A stretch of 64,000 bases of DNA from CAZCTC01 sp964501335 (GTDB lineage: Bacteria > Chloroflexota > Anaerolineae > B4-G1 > SLSP01): NCBI GenBank assembly GCA_964501335.1, contig CAZCTC010000038.1, forward strand, positions 9,759 through 73,758. The letters run 5' to 3'. This document shows positions 18,065 to 25,533 of this stretch, piece by piece. How positions within the stretch are numbered: the first letter of the stretch is position 1; every line of letters starts with the position of its first letter. The notes below the pieces were generated by a model. It was given only the letters and a program-made list of their open reading frames with translations, had not been told where the DNA came from and searched no databases. Position numbers and translations under genes: made by a program.

Positions 18065-18829
18065 ATGACCCCAACCGTGATTACCGTCGCCAGTCAGAAG
18101 GGCGGCGTCGGCAAGACCACCACCGTCGTCAACCTGGCCCACGGCCTGGCCCTCAAGGGCAAGGAAGTCATCGTCGTCGATCTCGATCCCCAGGGGCAGG
18201 TGGCCGTGGCGCTGGCTGTGGATCAGGGCCCCGAGATTTTCAATGCCCTGGTCAATCACACCGAACTCAAGCGGGTGATCCGCCTGACGGGCCGGGATCG
18301 CCTGTGGATTGTCCCCGGCGACAAGCGCACCGCTACCGCGCAGACCGTCCTGCATGCCGAAGGGGCGGATCTCTTCTCCGTCATCCGCGAGACCTTTGTC
18401 GCGCCCTTCAACGGCCGGCCCGACTTTGTGATCTTCGATACCGCGCCGTCGGTGGGGGGCTTGCAGGAAGCTGCCTTGCTGGCTTCCGACCTGGCTTTGA
18501 TCCCGGCCGCGCTGGATTTCCTGGCGCTGCACGGGGTAACGGGAGTGGTGGAAACGCTGACCGCTTTTTCTCAGAAGCGGCGCTGGAAGGGGCGGGGCAT
18601 CATCCTGCCCACCTTTTACGACGATGTGACCAAACAGAGCCGCACCAACTACAACATCCTGGTCAACCGTATGGGCGCCGACAGCGTCTTGCAGCCGATC
18701 CATCGGGCGACGGCGCTGCGCGAGGCGGCCGCGGAAGGCCGCAGCATCTTTGAATACGAAAGCCACGGCCGGGCGGCCGAAGAATACGGCGCCCTGGTCT
18801 GGCGTATTTTGGAGGAGGTGAAACGATGA
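18065..18829 (+). CDS. parA: ParA-family partition ATPase
   Basis: The 254-residue product starts at the ATG at 18065 behind AGAAGGAG. It begins with the deviant Walker A SQKGGVGKTTTVVNLAHGLA. VIVVDLDPQGQVAVAL (Walker A') and FVIFDTAPSVGGLQEAALLA (Walker B) follow. All catalytic residues are intact. The small size and absence of an N-terminal HTH fit the plasmid type Ib group, which pairs with a small ribbon-helix-helix partner. Such a partner overlaps it by four bases. It should partition the replicon, helped by repeats on either side of the gene pair. Confidence 0.9.
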   Translation: MTPTVITVASQKGGVGKTTTVVNLAHGLALKGKEVIVVDLDPQGQVAVALAVDQGPEIFNALVNHTELKRVIRLTGRDRLWIVPGDKRTATAQTVLHAEGADLFSVIRETFVAPFNGRPDFVIFDTAPSVGGLQEAALLASDLALIPAALDFLALHGVTGVVETLTAFSQKRRWKGRGIILPTFYDDVTKQSRTNYNILVNRMGADSVLQPIHRATALREAAAEGRSIFEYESHGRAAEEYGALVWRILEEVKR

Positions 18830-19182
18830 GCCGTCGCGATCCTTTTGCCGGACTGAACAGCTCGCCGGCCATTCCGGAAGAACCCGCCGAAGCGATCCCT
18901 GAAGTGCTGGCCCGCCGGCCCAGCCGTGCCAAACGCAATCGGGAGTGGGAACGCGAACACCCCATGACCGCCGTCCGCGATCTGCCGCCCGAATTGATTG
19001 AAAGCATTCGCACCCTTGCCGCTGAGCTGGGGGTTTCCAAAGATGAAATTGTTCGCGCTTTTCTGGAGTACGGTTTACAGGCCTATACCGACCAGCGACT
19101 GCAATTCTCGCCGCAATTGAAGGTGGGCAAGATGACGCTCTATCCGCCGGCGGGCGAGACTTTGCGAGAGAAAAAACGGTGA
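18826..19182 (+). CDS. Ribbon-helix-helix partner of ParA
   Basis: The 118-residue product begins with a disordered basic N-terminus containing SRAKRNREWEREHP. MTAVRDLPPELIESIRTLAA and ELGVSKDEIVRAFLEYGLQAY follow, which fit the strand-helix-helix of RHH proteins. ParA Ib systems use such proteins (ParG, Omega) as centromere binders whose flexible N-terminal arm stimulates ParA. It overlaps parA by four bases. Repeats just downstream could be its binding site. The fold call is from pattern only. Confidence 0.7.
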   Translation: MSRRDPFAGLNSSPAIPEEPAEAIPEVLARRPSRAKRNREWEREHPMTAVRDLPPELIESIRTLAAELGVSKDEIVRAFLEYGLQAYTDQRLQFSPQLKVGKMTLYPPAGETLREKKR

Positions 19183-19184
19183 AG

Positions 19185-19275
19185 GGAAAATGCCGTTACG
19201 GCCACCGTTGCGGCAACGTAACGGCGACGTAGCGGCAACCGAACGGCAACCGTAGCGGAAGCCGTTACGGCAGAC
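19185..19275. repeat. Repeat cluster, candidate centromere (parS)
   Basis: Over about 80 bases, units of the type CGTTACGGC, GCGGCAACGTAACGGC, GTAGCGGCAACCG and ACGGCAACCGTAGCGG recur in both orientations. GCCGTTACGGC closes both ends. The cluster directly follows the RHH gene and no reading frame crosses it. Confidence 0.6.
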
Positions 19276-19382
19276 CCGGCCAGAAGGCCGGAGCGGCCCG
19301 GTCGGAAAAACGGCCGATTATCGCAACGCCGGGATCGAAATTGCCCTGAAAGGGGACTGGGAGACTTTACGAGAGGGAGTCG

Positions 19383-20654
19383 ATGGAGCATCAAAAGAGC
19401 GTTTTTACCGCTTTGGTGGTCAACGGATCGCAGGTCTACAACCTGGCGACGGTGCGCTTGACCGCCTGGCTGCAACAGAACGGCGGCCGGGTGCAGGTCT
19501 ATCAGGCTCCCGCCGGGCCCGGCGACATGGAGTTGCTGGCGGCCGACCGGCTATACCTCTCGGCGCTCTTTTCCTGGGATCTGCCGGCTCTGCTGGAAAT
19601 AGCCGGCCGTGCGCAGCGGTGGGGATTGCCGGTGGAGATCGGAGGGCCGGCGGCGGAATTCAACGCCGCCTGGATCGCTGAGCAAACCGGCATCGAGCCC
19701 TGGCGCGGCGTTCATCCCTGCGCTGCCGTCCCGTTGGAAAATCCCCGGATGACCTGGACCAGCCGCGGCTGTCCGGCCCGCTGTCCATTCTGTCAGGTCT
19801 GGCGGGTGGAAGGCGCGCTGGTGGAACTCGACGACTGGCAGCCGGCGCCGTTGGTCATGGACAACAACTTCCTGGCCTGCTCGCCTGGACATCAGGAACG
19901 GACGCTGCGCAAACTCGTCGCCGCCGGTTACCGCCGGATCGATTTCAACCAGGGGCTCGATGCCCGGCTCTATACGCCTGGATTCCGGCAGTTGTTGGAG
20001 CGCTGCGACATCCGTCTCCGATACTGGCGCTTCGCCTGCGATCAGGCCGAAGAGTGGCCGGCGGTCGAGCGGGCTTTGCGGGATCTCCAGGCCGCCGGCA
20101 TTCCCTGGGCCGCGATCCGGATCTATTTGCTCTACAACTATACCGACTCGCCGGAAGAGGCGGCGGCCCGGGCCGAATTGCTGATCGGCTCGCGGGACCG
20201 ACCGCTGGCCTGTCCCTGGCCCATGGCTTACCGGCCGCTCGATTGGATGCAAGCTGACGATTATGTGGCTCCCGGCTGGACCCTGCGCCAGGTGCGCGAT
20301 TTCCGCCGTTATTACAGCCGTCCCCGGATCTGGCGCTCCAGCTCCTGGCAGGACTACGACCGCCGTCGGCCGCGCGGCGTCCCTTCCGGCTACTCCGCCG
20401 ATTGGAATGAGATTGCGGCCCGGATCAAATCCGAGGCGGGCTGGCGCTGCGAACAGTGCGGCCATCCCCACGCCCCGGAAGCCGGCTATACCCTGACGGT
20501 CCACCACATCGACGGCCATCCGGGCCACAATGCCCGGTCCAATCTGGTCGCGCTTTGTCAGCGCTGTCATCTGGCTGTGCAACAGGCCGGCGCTATTCAG
20601 CCGGGCCAGTTGCCTTTATGGCCTGAAATGGTGCCGCCATGGACCCGACGTTGA
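19383..20654 (+). CDS. Radical SAM protein fused to an HNH nuclease domain
   Basis: The 423-residue product has three parts. Residues 1-110 look like a Rossmann, B12-binding-type domain (YLSALFSWDLPALLEIAG, GLPVEIGGPAAEF). The radical SAM core follows, with SRGCPARCPFCQVW giving CxxxCxxC at residues 130, 134 and 137, then DNNFLACSPGHQE and DFNQGLDARLYTP. From residue about 345 there is an HNH domain: CEQCGHPH, then YTLTVHHIDGHPGHN and SNLVALCQRCH. Radical SAM enzymes use an iron-sulphur cluster to start radical chemistry; HNH domains cut DNA. I know of no standard role for this combination. It sits between the partition genes and dnaB. Confidence 0.8.
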   Translation: MEHQKSVFTALVVNGSQVYNLATVRLTAWLQQNGGRVQVYQAPAGPGDMELLAADRLYLSALFSWDLPALLEIAGRAQRWGLPVEIGGPAAEFNAAWIAEQTGIEPWRGVHPCAAVPLENPRMTWTSRGCPARCPFCQVWRVEGALVELDDWQPAPLVMDNNFLACSPGHQERTLRKLVAAGYRRIDFNQGLDARLYTPGFRQLLERCDIRLRYWRFACDQAEEWPAVERALRDLQAAGIPWAAIRIYLLYNYTDSPEEAAARAELLIGSRDRPLACPWPMAYRPLDWMQADDYVAPGWTLRQVRDFRRYYSRPRIWRSSSWQDYDRRRPRGVPSGYSADWNEIAARIKSEAGWRCEQCGHPHAPEAGYTLTVHHIDGHPGHNARSNLVALCQRCHLAVQQAGAIQPGQLPLWPEMVPPWTRR

Positions 20655-20714
20655 TTGCCGTATCTCAGGCTTTGAAAAGTATACCCCTGCCGGGCAGGAT
20701 GGGAGGAAACCGCA

Positions 20715-22097
20715 ATGGTGGATTTGGATAAGCTCTATTCTGAAAGTGCCGAACAGGCGTTGATCGGCTCCATCTTTATCGATCCCGCTCAGGCGCCGGC
20801 GCTGTTGGAGCGTCTGGCGGCGGAAGAATTTTACTTTTTGGGCCATCAGCAGGTCTGGCGAGCCCTGCAAACCTGCGCCCGTCATGGCGGAATTGATCTG
20901 TTGCTGGTGGCCAACGAATTGGAACGCACGGGGGGATTGGATAACCTGCCGCAGCTTTCCCCGGCCGAGCAGATGGAACGCACCGATCCGCTGCTGGGGA
21001 TCAACCGTATCGGCTATCTGGTGTCCCTTATCAACGCCACCCCCACCGCCATCAATGCCGAACATTACGCGCGTATCATTCATCATTATGCCGCCCGGCG
21101 CGCTCTGTTGCCGCTGGCCGGCCGCCTGGTGCAACTGGCCCAGGAGGATGACTTGCCGCCCGAAGCGCTGTTCGATCAGGTCGGCAGCCTGGTGACCGAT
21201 GTCATCCGGCGCTTCGGTACCGGCGGCCCGGTCCATTCTCTGGCCGAATTGGTCCCGGCGGTTCAGGCGGAACTGCAAGCGATTCTGGAAGGGCGTATCC
21301 CGCCGGCTGTCTATACCGGCCTGGCCGACCTGGACCGGCTGATCGGCGGCTTCTTCCCCGGCGATCTGACGGTCGTCGCGGCCCGGCCCGGCGTCGGCAA
21401 GACCACCTTCCTGCTGACCGCCGCCCACAATGCCGCCCGCAGCGGAAAACGGGTGCTGTTCTTCAGTCTGGAAATGGATGCGGGCCAGTTGATCCGCCGG
21501 CTGCTGGCGGGGGAGGCCGGGGTCGACAGCTCCCGGTTGCGGTCCGGCCCGCTGGAAACTGCCGACTGGCCCGGCCTGACCCACGGACTCACTCGCCTGG
21601 CCGGAATTCCTATCTGGATCGACGATACCGCCGCCATCCCGCTTTCTCATCTGAGAGCGGCCGTCACGGCGCAGGCCCTGCGCGAAGGCGTCGATCTCGT
21701 CATCGTCGATTATCTCCAGCTGGTGAAACCTGGCGTGACCCTGCGGAATCGCACCGAAGAAATCGGCATCATCACGGCCGGGCTCAAAGCGCTGGCCCGG
21801 GAAACCGGCGTCCCCATCATGGCTGCGGCCCAGCTCAATCGGGCGGTGGAACAACGCCAGGACAAGCGGCCGACGCTCTCGGATCTTCGAGAAGGGGGCT
21901 CTCAGGAACAGGATGCCGATCAGGTGATCTTTCTACATCGGCCGGGCCTCTACGGCGAGGACCAGCCCACCAATTTGACCGAGCTGATCGTGGCCAAGCA
22001 TCGCCATGGCCCCACCGGCATGGTCAATGCCATCTTCCGCCCGCGGGAACAGGATTTCGTCGGCGCGGTTCGATTGGAGGTTTCTTCCTATGTCTGA
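20715..22097 (+). CDS. dnaB: DnaB-type replicative helicase
   Basis: The 460-residue product has the DnaB N-terminal domain (SAEQALIGSIFIDPAQ) and a RecA-like helicase domain. Walker A is RPGVGKTTFLLTAAHNAA (near 225). Walker B is VIVDYLQLV, followed by the conserved SDLREGGSQEQDADQVIFLHR and VAKHRHGPTG with the arginine-finger region. Full motif set and normal length indicate a working 5'-3' helicase. It overlaps the putative initiator by eight bases and a DnaC-like loader follows, so the element carries its own helicase-loading set. Confidence 0.95.
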   Translation: MVDLDKLYSESAEQALIGSIFIDPAQAPALLERLAAEEFYFLGHQQVWRALQTCARHGGIDLLLVANELERTGGLDNLPQLSPAEQMERTDPLLGINRIGYLVSLINATPTAINAEHYARIIHHYAARRALLPLAGRLVQLAQEDDLPPEALFDQVGSLVTDVIRRFGTGGPVHSLAELVPAVQAELQAILEGRIPPAVYTGLADLDRLIGGFFPGDLTVVAARPGVGKTTFLLTAAHNAARSGKRVLFFSLEMDAGQLIRRLLAGEAGVDSSRLRSGPLETADWPGLTHGLTRLAGIPIWIDDTAAIPLSHLRAAVTAQALREGVDLVIVDYLQLVKPGVTLRNRTEEIGIITAGLKALARETGVPIMAAAQLNRAVEQRQDKRPTLSDLREGGSQEQDADQVIFLHRPGLYGEDQPTNLTELIVAKHRHGPTGMVNAIFRPREQDFVGAVRLEVSSYV

Positions 22098-23430
22098 TTC
22101 AACCCACGGTCCTCAAAATCTGCGCGTTCAACCCGTCTTCCACCAGCCGGCCCATGCGCTCCTGCGCCCTGATCGGGTCGTCGTCTGTACGGAATATTTC
22201 TTCCTGCACTGGCGGCCCCGGCTGGGACCGGAACGGGCGGCCCTGGTCGAAGCGCTGCGCTATCTGGCCGCGCAAATCGACAAACGCGGTCCGGCGCTGC
22301 AGCATATCGAAATCACCGCGGGCCGGCTGGCGGAGATCACCGGCATGACGGCCCGGCAGGTGCTGGCGCTGTTGCAAAGCGAACCGCTCCCGGATGAAAA
22401 ACCCTGGCGGCAATTGCAGAGCCCGGAAGAGAAAAAGGGCTACAAAACTTACGTCGCCGATCAGGTTATCGCGCTGCGCCACTTCATCCCCCGGCTGCGC
22501 TATGCTTCGGTTCACGATCCGCTCACCGGAAAAACGCTGCGCACCGGCTATATCCTCGAAATCGCCCTCGATGATCCCCTGTTGCCCGAAGATCAGGCGC
22601 TTCTGGAGGCTCCAGCCCCGGCTCCGGAGCGGAAAAGCGTAAAACCCAATATTGGGTTTTACGGTCAGAGCGCAAATTCCAATATCTGCATTTACGCCCC
22701 CAATTGCCAGGAGCGTAAATGCAAAAATTGGGTTTTACGGGGCGTAAATCCCAATATTTGCACGGGACTTTCAGTTAACTTACCAGTAACGGAGACTGAC
22801 GTCTCCGGCTCCGCCGATTCCGCCGCCCTCCCGACGATTTCTCAGGCTCCGGAAGCCGTCGCCCGTCCGCGACGCTCCGCTCCGCCGAACGACGTGGCGC
22901 AAAGTCTGCCCCCCGTCTCCGAAATCGCCGCGCCCCCGCCTTCCGAGTTCTGTGAATCGGAAGGTGAGCGGACGCCTCAGGGAAACTCTCTCCGCTCGGT
23001 GGATCTGGACCTGCCGTTACCCCAATTGAAACAGCGGGCCCTGGCCGATCTACGCCGGGCGAAACGGGCCCCGACGCAGATCACCATTGTGGCGCAATTT
23101 ATCGGTCGCCTGTTGGGACTGGGTTGTGACGACGCCGGCCTGCCCCGGCGCAAACCCGACAAAGCGGATCACGCCCGGGTGGGAGAACTGTGCAAGCGCT
23201 TTACCGCCGAGACCGTGCTGTCCACCGCCTTTGCCGTCGCGGGGCGGCTGCCCGACGATCTCCGCGATCCTTTGGCCTACCTCCAGGTCAGCCTGGAGAA
23301 TCAACGCCGCGATGCCCAGGAACACAAACCCAAACCCCGTTCGGGGCGCGGCGAGCGCGGCTGCAGCGTGGACCTGGACCAGTTCACGGCGGAGGATTAT
23401 CTGAATTCCTACGGAGGAGGGTCTTCATGA
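22090..23430 (+). CDS. Putative replication initiator with internal iterons
   Basis: The 446-residue product has no family I recognise. Residues 25-110 look like a winged helix (WRPRLGPERAALVEALRYLA and ITAGRLAEITGMTARQVLALL), as in DnaD- or RepA-type initiators. The middle (180-300) is low-complexity, and its DNA contains four palindromic iterons. The C-terminal part (from about 310) is helical and basic (LKQRALADLRRAKRAPTQIT). It is nested between dnaB (8-base overlap) and a DnaC-like gene (ATGA overlap). The context and internal repeats point to an origin-binding initiator in the style of lambda O. The function is inferred. Confidence 0.65.
   Translation: MSDSTHGPQNLRVQPVFHQPAHALLRPDRVVVCTEYFFLHWRPRLGPERAALVEALRYLAAQIDKRGPALQHIEITAGRLAEITGMTARQVLALLQSEPLPDEKPWRQLQSPEEKKGYKTYVADQVIALRHFIPRLRYASVHDPLTGKTLRTGYILEIALDDPLLPEDQALLEAPAPAPERKSVKPNIGFYGQSANSNICIYAPNCQERKCKNWVLRGVNPNICTGLSVNLPVTETDVSGSADSAALPTISQAPEAVARPRRSAPPNDVAQSLPPVSEIAAPPPSEFCESEGERTPQGNSLRSVDLDLPLPQLKQRALADLRRAKRAPTQITIVAQFIGRLLGLGCDDAGLPRRKPDKADHARVGELCKRFTAETVLSTAFAVAGRLPDDLRDPLAYLQVSLENQRRDAQEHKPKPRSGRGERGCSVDLDQFTAEDYLNSYGGGSS
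22637..22765. repeat. Four palindromic iterons, candidate replication origin
   Basis: The first unit (22638-22663) is a perfect 26-base palindrome with half site CGTAAAACCCAAT. Three degenerate copies follow at about 22670-22697, 22713-22740 and 22742-22765, each pairing a GCGTAAA-type end with TTTACGC or TTTGC around CCAATAT or AAATTGG. The stretch is much more AT-rich than the rest of the gene and lies in frame inside it. Iterons inside an initiator gene next to helicase and loader genes match the lambda ori layout. Confidence 0.75.
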
Positions 23431-24110
23431 GCCTGGATACCTGTGGGACCTGCAACGGGTTGGGGTGGGTACGGGCGGCCGATCAGGCCCGACCGGGAGA
23501 CAGCGAATTCGGCCGGCTGGTGCGTTGCCGCTGCAATCCGCCCGATCGGCAAATCGAGCTGCCGCTGCGTCTGCAACATCAGACCTTTGCCGGCTTTACC
23601 GTCCTCGACGAACCGCCGCCGCCTCAGGGCCGGGGCTCCAATCGGGCCGCCTGTACCGCCGCCCGGGACTTTGCCGCCCGCCCGCAGGGCTGGCTGCTGC
23701 TGGCTGGCGCCGTCGGAACGGGCAAAACCCATCTGCTGGCCGCGATCGCCCATGCCGCGCCCTGCGCCTGTCATTTCTTAACGGCGCCCGATCTGCTGGA
23801 CGAACTCCGCAACGGCTATAACGACGATTCCTATGCCCAACGCTTCGATACCCTGAAGATGACGCCGCTCCTGTTGCTCGACGACCTGGGCGCCGAATCG
23901 GCCACCGAATGGGCCGAAGAGAAGCTCTTCCAGCTGCTTAATCACCGTTACAACTGGGAGTTGCCCACCGCCATCGCCACCAATCTGCCGCTGGAAAAGC
24001 TGCCCTCCCGGTTGCGCTCGCGCCTGTCGGACCGCACCCTGGTGACCTGCGTCGTGGCCACCGTGCCCGATCTGCGGCGTCAGCCCCTGCCGGTTGCAAC
24101 GCCGGCCTGA
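23427..24110 (+). CDS. DnaC/IstB-like helicase loader
   Basis: The 227-residue product follows GGAGGAGG and overlaps the previous stop as ATGA. An N-terminal zinc-finger pattern (CGTCNGLGW ... LVRCRC) precedes the AAA+ core. Walker A is LAGAVGTGKTHLLAAIAH, Walker B is PLLLLDDLGAESATEWAEE, sensor 1 is TAIATNL, and SRLRSRLSD carries the arginine finger. DnaC and phage P-type loaders place DnaB on melted DNA. The dnaB, initiator, loader order supports that role over an IstB transposition helper. Confidence 0.88.
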   Translation: MSLDTCGTCNGLGWVRAADQARPGDSEFGRLVRCRCNPPDRQIELPLRLQHQTFAGFTVLDEPPPPQGRGSNRAACTAARDFAARPQGWLLLAGAVGTGKTHLLAAIAHAAPCACHFLTAPDLLDELRNGYNDDSYAQRFDTLKMTPLLLLDDLGAESATEWAEEKLFQLLNHRYNWELPTAIATNLPLEKLPSRLRSRLSDRTLVTCVVATVPDLRRQPLPVATPA

Positions 24111-24245
24111 CCCATTATGCCTGTCAAAATTGCTCCGCCACTCATCAGCCCCCACATCGACCGCCGCCCGGACAACAAGGCCCGGACCGATTTTGGGGCG
24201 CTCTGCCGCCGCTGTCTGTCGATTGTTTCCGTGAGCGCCGTCGCC

Positions 24246-24269
24246 CCGACCCTCGGTTTGGAGGGTCGG
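24246..24269 (+). terminator. Stem-loop after the helicase loader
   Basis: CCGACCCTC pairs perfectly with GAGGGTCGG around a six-base loop. No U-run follows, so it may be an attenuator or mRNA-stabilising hairpin. A second GC-rich fold (GCCGGCAGGGC/GCCCCGGC) follows. The 211-base gap it sits in holds no other gene. Confidence 0.4.
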
Positions 24270-24321
24270 AAATCCTGCCGGCAGGGCGCAAGCCCCGGCA
24301 ACTCCCTTAGCGAGGTGCAAA

Positions 24322-24474
24322 ATGGTTCGAAAGCTCTGGTTGCGTGTGCGGTTTCCCCTTTTGGGGCTCGGGGCCTTCCTGATCGCCGTAGCCTCCGGTT
24401 TGGCGGCCGGCTGGCTGATCGCCTGGGTGATTGCCTTTCGGCTGATCGCCATTCTGCTGGTGTTGGGAGGCTGA
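24322..24474 (+). CDS. Very small membrane protein
   Basis: The 50-residue frame from the ATG at 24322 has GAGGTG as a ribosome site. It encodes a basic N-terminus (MVRKLWLRVRFP) and then two hydrophobic stretches, LLGLGAFLIAVASGLAAGWL and IAWVIAFRLIAILLVLGG, so it is probably a double-spanning peptide. It lies between the helicase loader and the second OB-fold gene in the same direction. The clear hydrophobic pattern and Shine-Dalgarno site argue that it is real. Function unknown. Confidence 0.6.
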   Translation: MVRKLWLRVRFPLLGLGAFLIAVASGLAAGWLIAWVIAFRLIAILLVLGG

Positions 24475-24515
24475 AATGGGAGTCCCTTTCAGTCCCACCC
24501 TCAAGAGGAGGAGCT

Positions 24516-24932
24516 ATGACCGCCAATAACAGCTGTCTTTTCATCGGGCGGATCGCCAGCGAGCCGCTCTTCCGGCTGCGCGAACGCGGCATCCCTGAAA
24601 ACCTGCCCCCGGATCAGAAGCCGGCCCTGTTGCAATTCGATCTCTGGATCCAGGGACCGGAGGGCGAAACCCGGGCCCGGCTCGTCGCCTTTAACGCCAA
24701 CGCCCGGCAATTCTATGCCCAGGTCCGCCAGGGGATGGAAATCTCGGTGCAGTGCCGTTACCGCAAACGCCGGAAAGATCCCTCCGGCGAGTGGATCCAT
24801 GAATTCGTCCTGGAAAGTTTGACCCTCATCAACCGCCGGGAAATTCCGCCTCGCGCCCTCCAGGCCGAAAGCCTCGAATGGGATCTGGCCGAAGAGGAAG
24901 TGATCTATGACGATTCGACTTTCGCGCCGTAA
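24516..24932 (+). CDS. Second OB-fold single-strand-binding-like protein
   Basis: The 138-residue product starts at the ATG at 24516, after AAGAGGAGGAGCT. The pattern SCLFIGRIASEPLFRLRERG, LLQFDLWIQGPEGETRARLV, FYAQVRQGMEISVQCRYRKR and EFVLESLTLI matches the SSB OB fold, more diverged than the ssb at 14184. The tail is acidic (WDLAEEEVIYDDSTF). An SSB- or PriB-like role in priming or transfer is likely. It overlaps the next gene by 26 bases. Confidence 0.75.
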   Translation: MTANNSCLFIGRIASEPLFRLRERGIPENLPPDQKPALLQFDLWIQGPEGETRARLVAFNANARQFYAQVRQGMEISVQCRYRKRRKDPSGEWIHEFVLESLTLINRREIPPRALQAESLEWDLAEEEVIYDDSTFAP

Positions 24933-25533
24933 GCTGCGCCGCTGGTTGCGCTGGCCGCTGGGGATCCTCGGCGGCCTCTGCTGCCTGCTGGGGCCCTACG
25001 CCCTGGGCCGGCAGATCTCTCCCGCGCCTCTCCCGGACGGCCGCGTCCCCATCTACTCCCCGTCCGTCCGCCGCACCGAAAGCTACCGCCGGGAAGCACA
25101 TCGCTGGCTCGAAGCCCTGCAAACCCTCGACGCCCGGCTGGTCGCCGCTTTGCGGACCGACGCCGGCGATGTCTACGCCCTTTCGCAACAGGGCCAGAGC
25201 ACCCTGGATCAGGCCGCCGGCATCAGTCAGGAGATCACCCTGGTCTATCCGCCGGCCAGCCTGGTTGCTCTGCGCGACGCCCTGCAATTGACCGCCGACG
25301 GTTACCTCCAGGCGGCCGTTGCCCTCAACCGGTGGGTCGGGGAGCCTACGCCCGAGACGCAGGGGGCCGCCCTGGAAGCCTTACGCCAGGCCCGTCTGTT
25401 GCTGGCGCAGGCCGCCGCCAATCCCCGGCTGCAGGGCCCGGTCGATCTCGAAGGGAGCAGCCCAGCCCTGATCACTCCGGAGGCTCCCGCCGCGCCGGCC
25501 GTCAATCCCGGAGATTGGGCCGATGGTCCCTGA
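24907..25533 (+). CDS. Membrane-anchored helical protein
   Basis: The 208-residue product starts with a very basic segment (RLSRRKLRRWLRWP) followed by one membrane helix (LGILGGLCCLLGPYALG). The rest is mostly helical and Ala/Leu-rich, without recognisable motifs, and ends in a Pro/Ala tail. The topology suggests an extracytoplasmic helical domain. Its start lies within the end of the OB-fold gene and its end overlaps the next gene by 11 bases, so it belongs to the same tightly packed operon. Confidence 0.65.
   Translation: MTIRLSRRKLRRWLRWPLGILGGLCCLLGPYALGRQISPAPLPDGRVPIYSPSVRRTESYRREAHRWLEALQTLDARLVAALRTDAGDVYALSQQGQSTLDQAAGISQEITLVYPPASLVALRDALQLTADGYLQAAVALNRWVGEPTPETQGAALEALRQARLLLAQAAANPRLQGPVDLEGSSPALITPEAPAAPAVNPGDWADGP

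Noticed and set aside
20639..20731. 30-codon frame overlapping the start of dnaB
   Set aside because: Possible leader peptide, but no ribosome site beyond that used by dnaB and no conserved features; left out.
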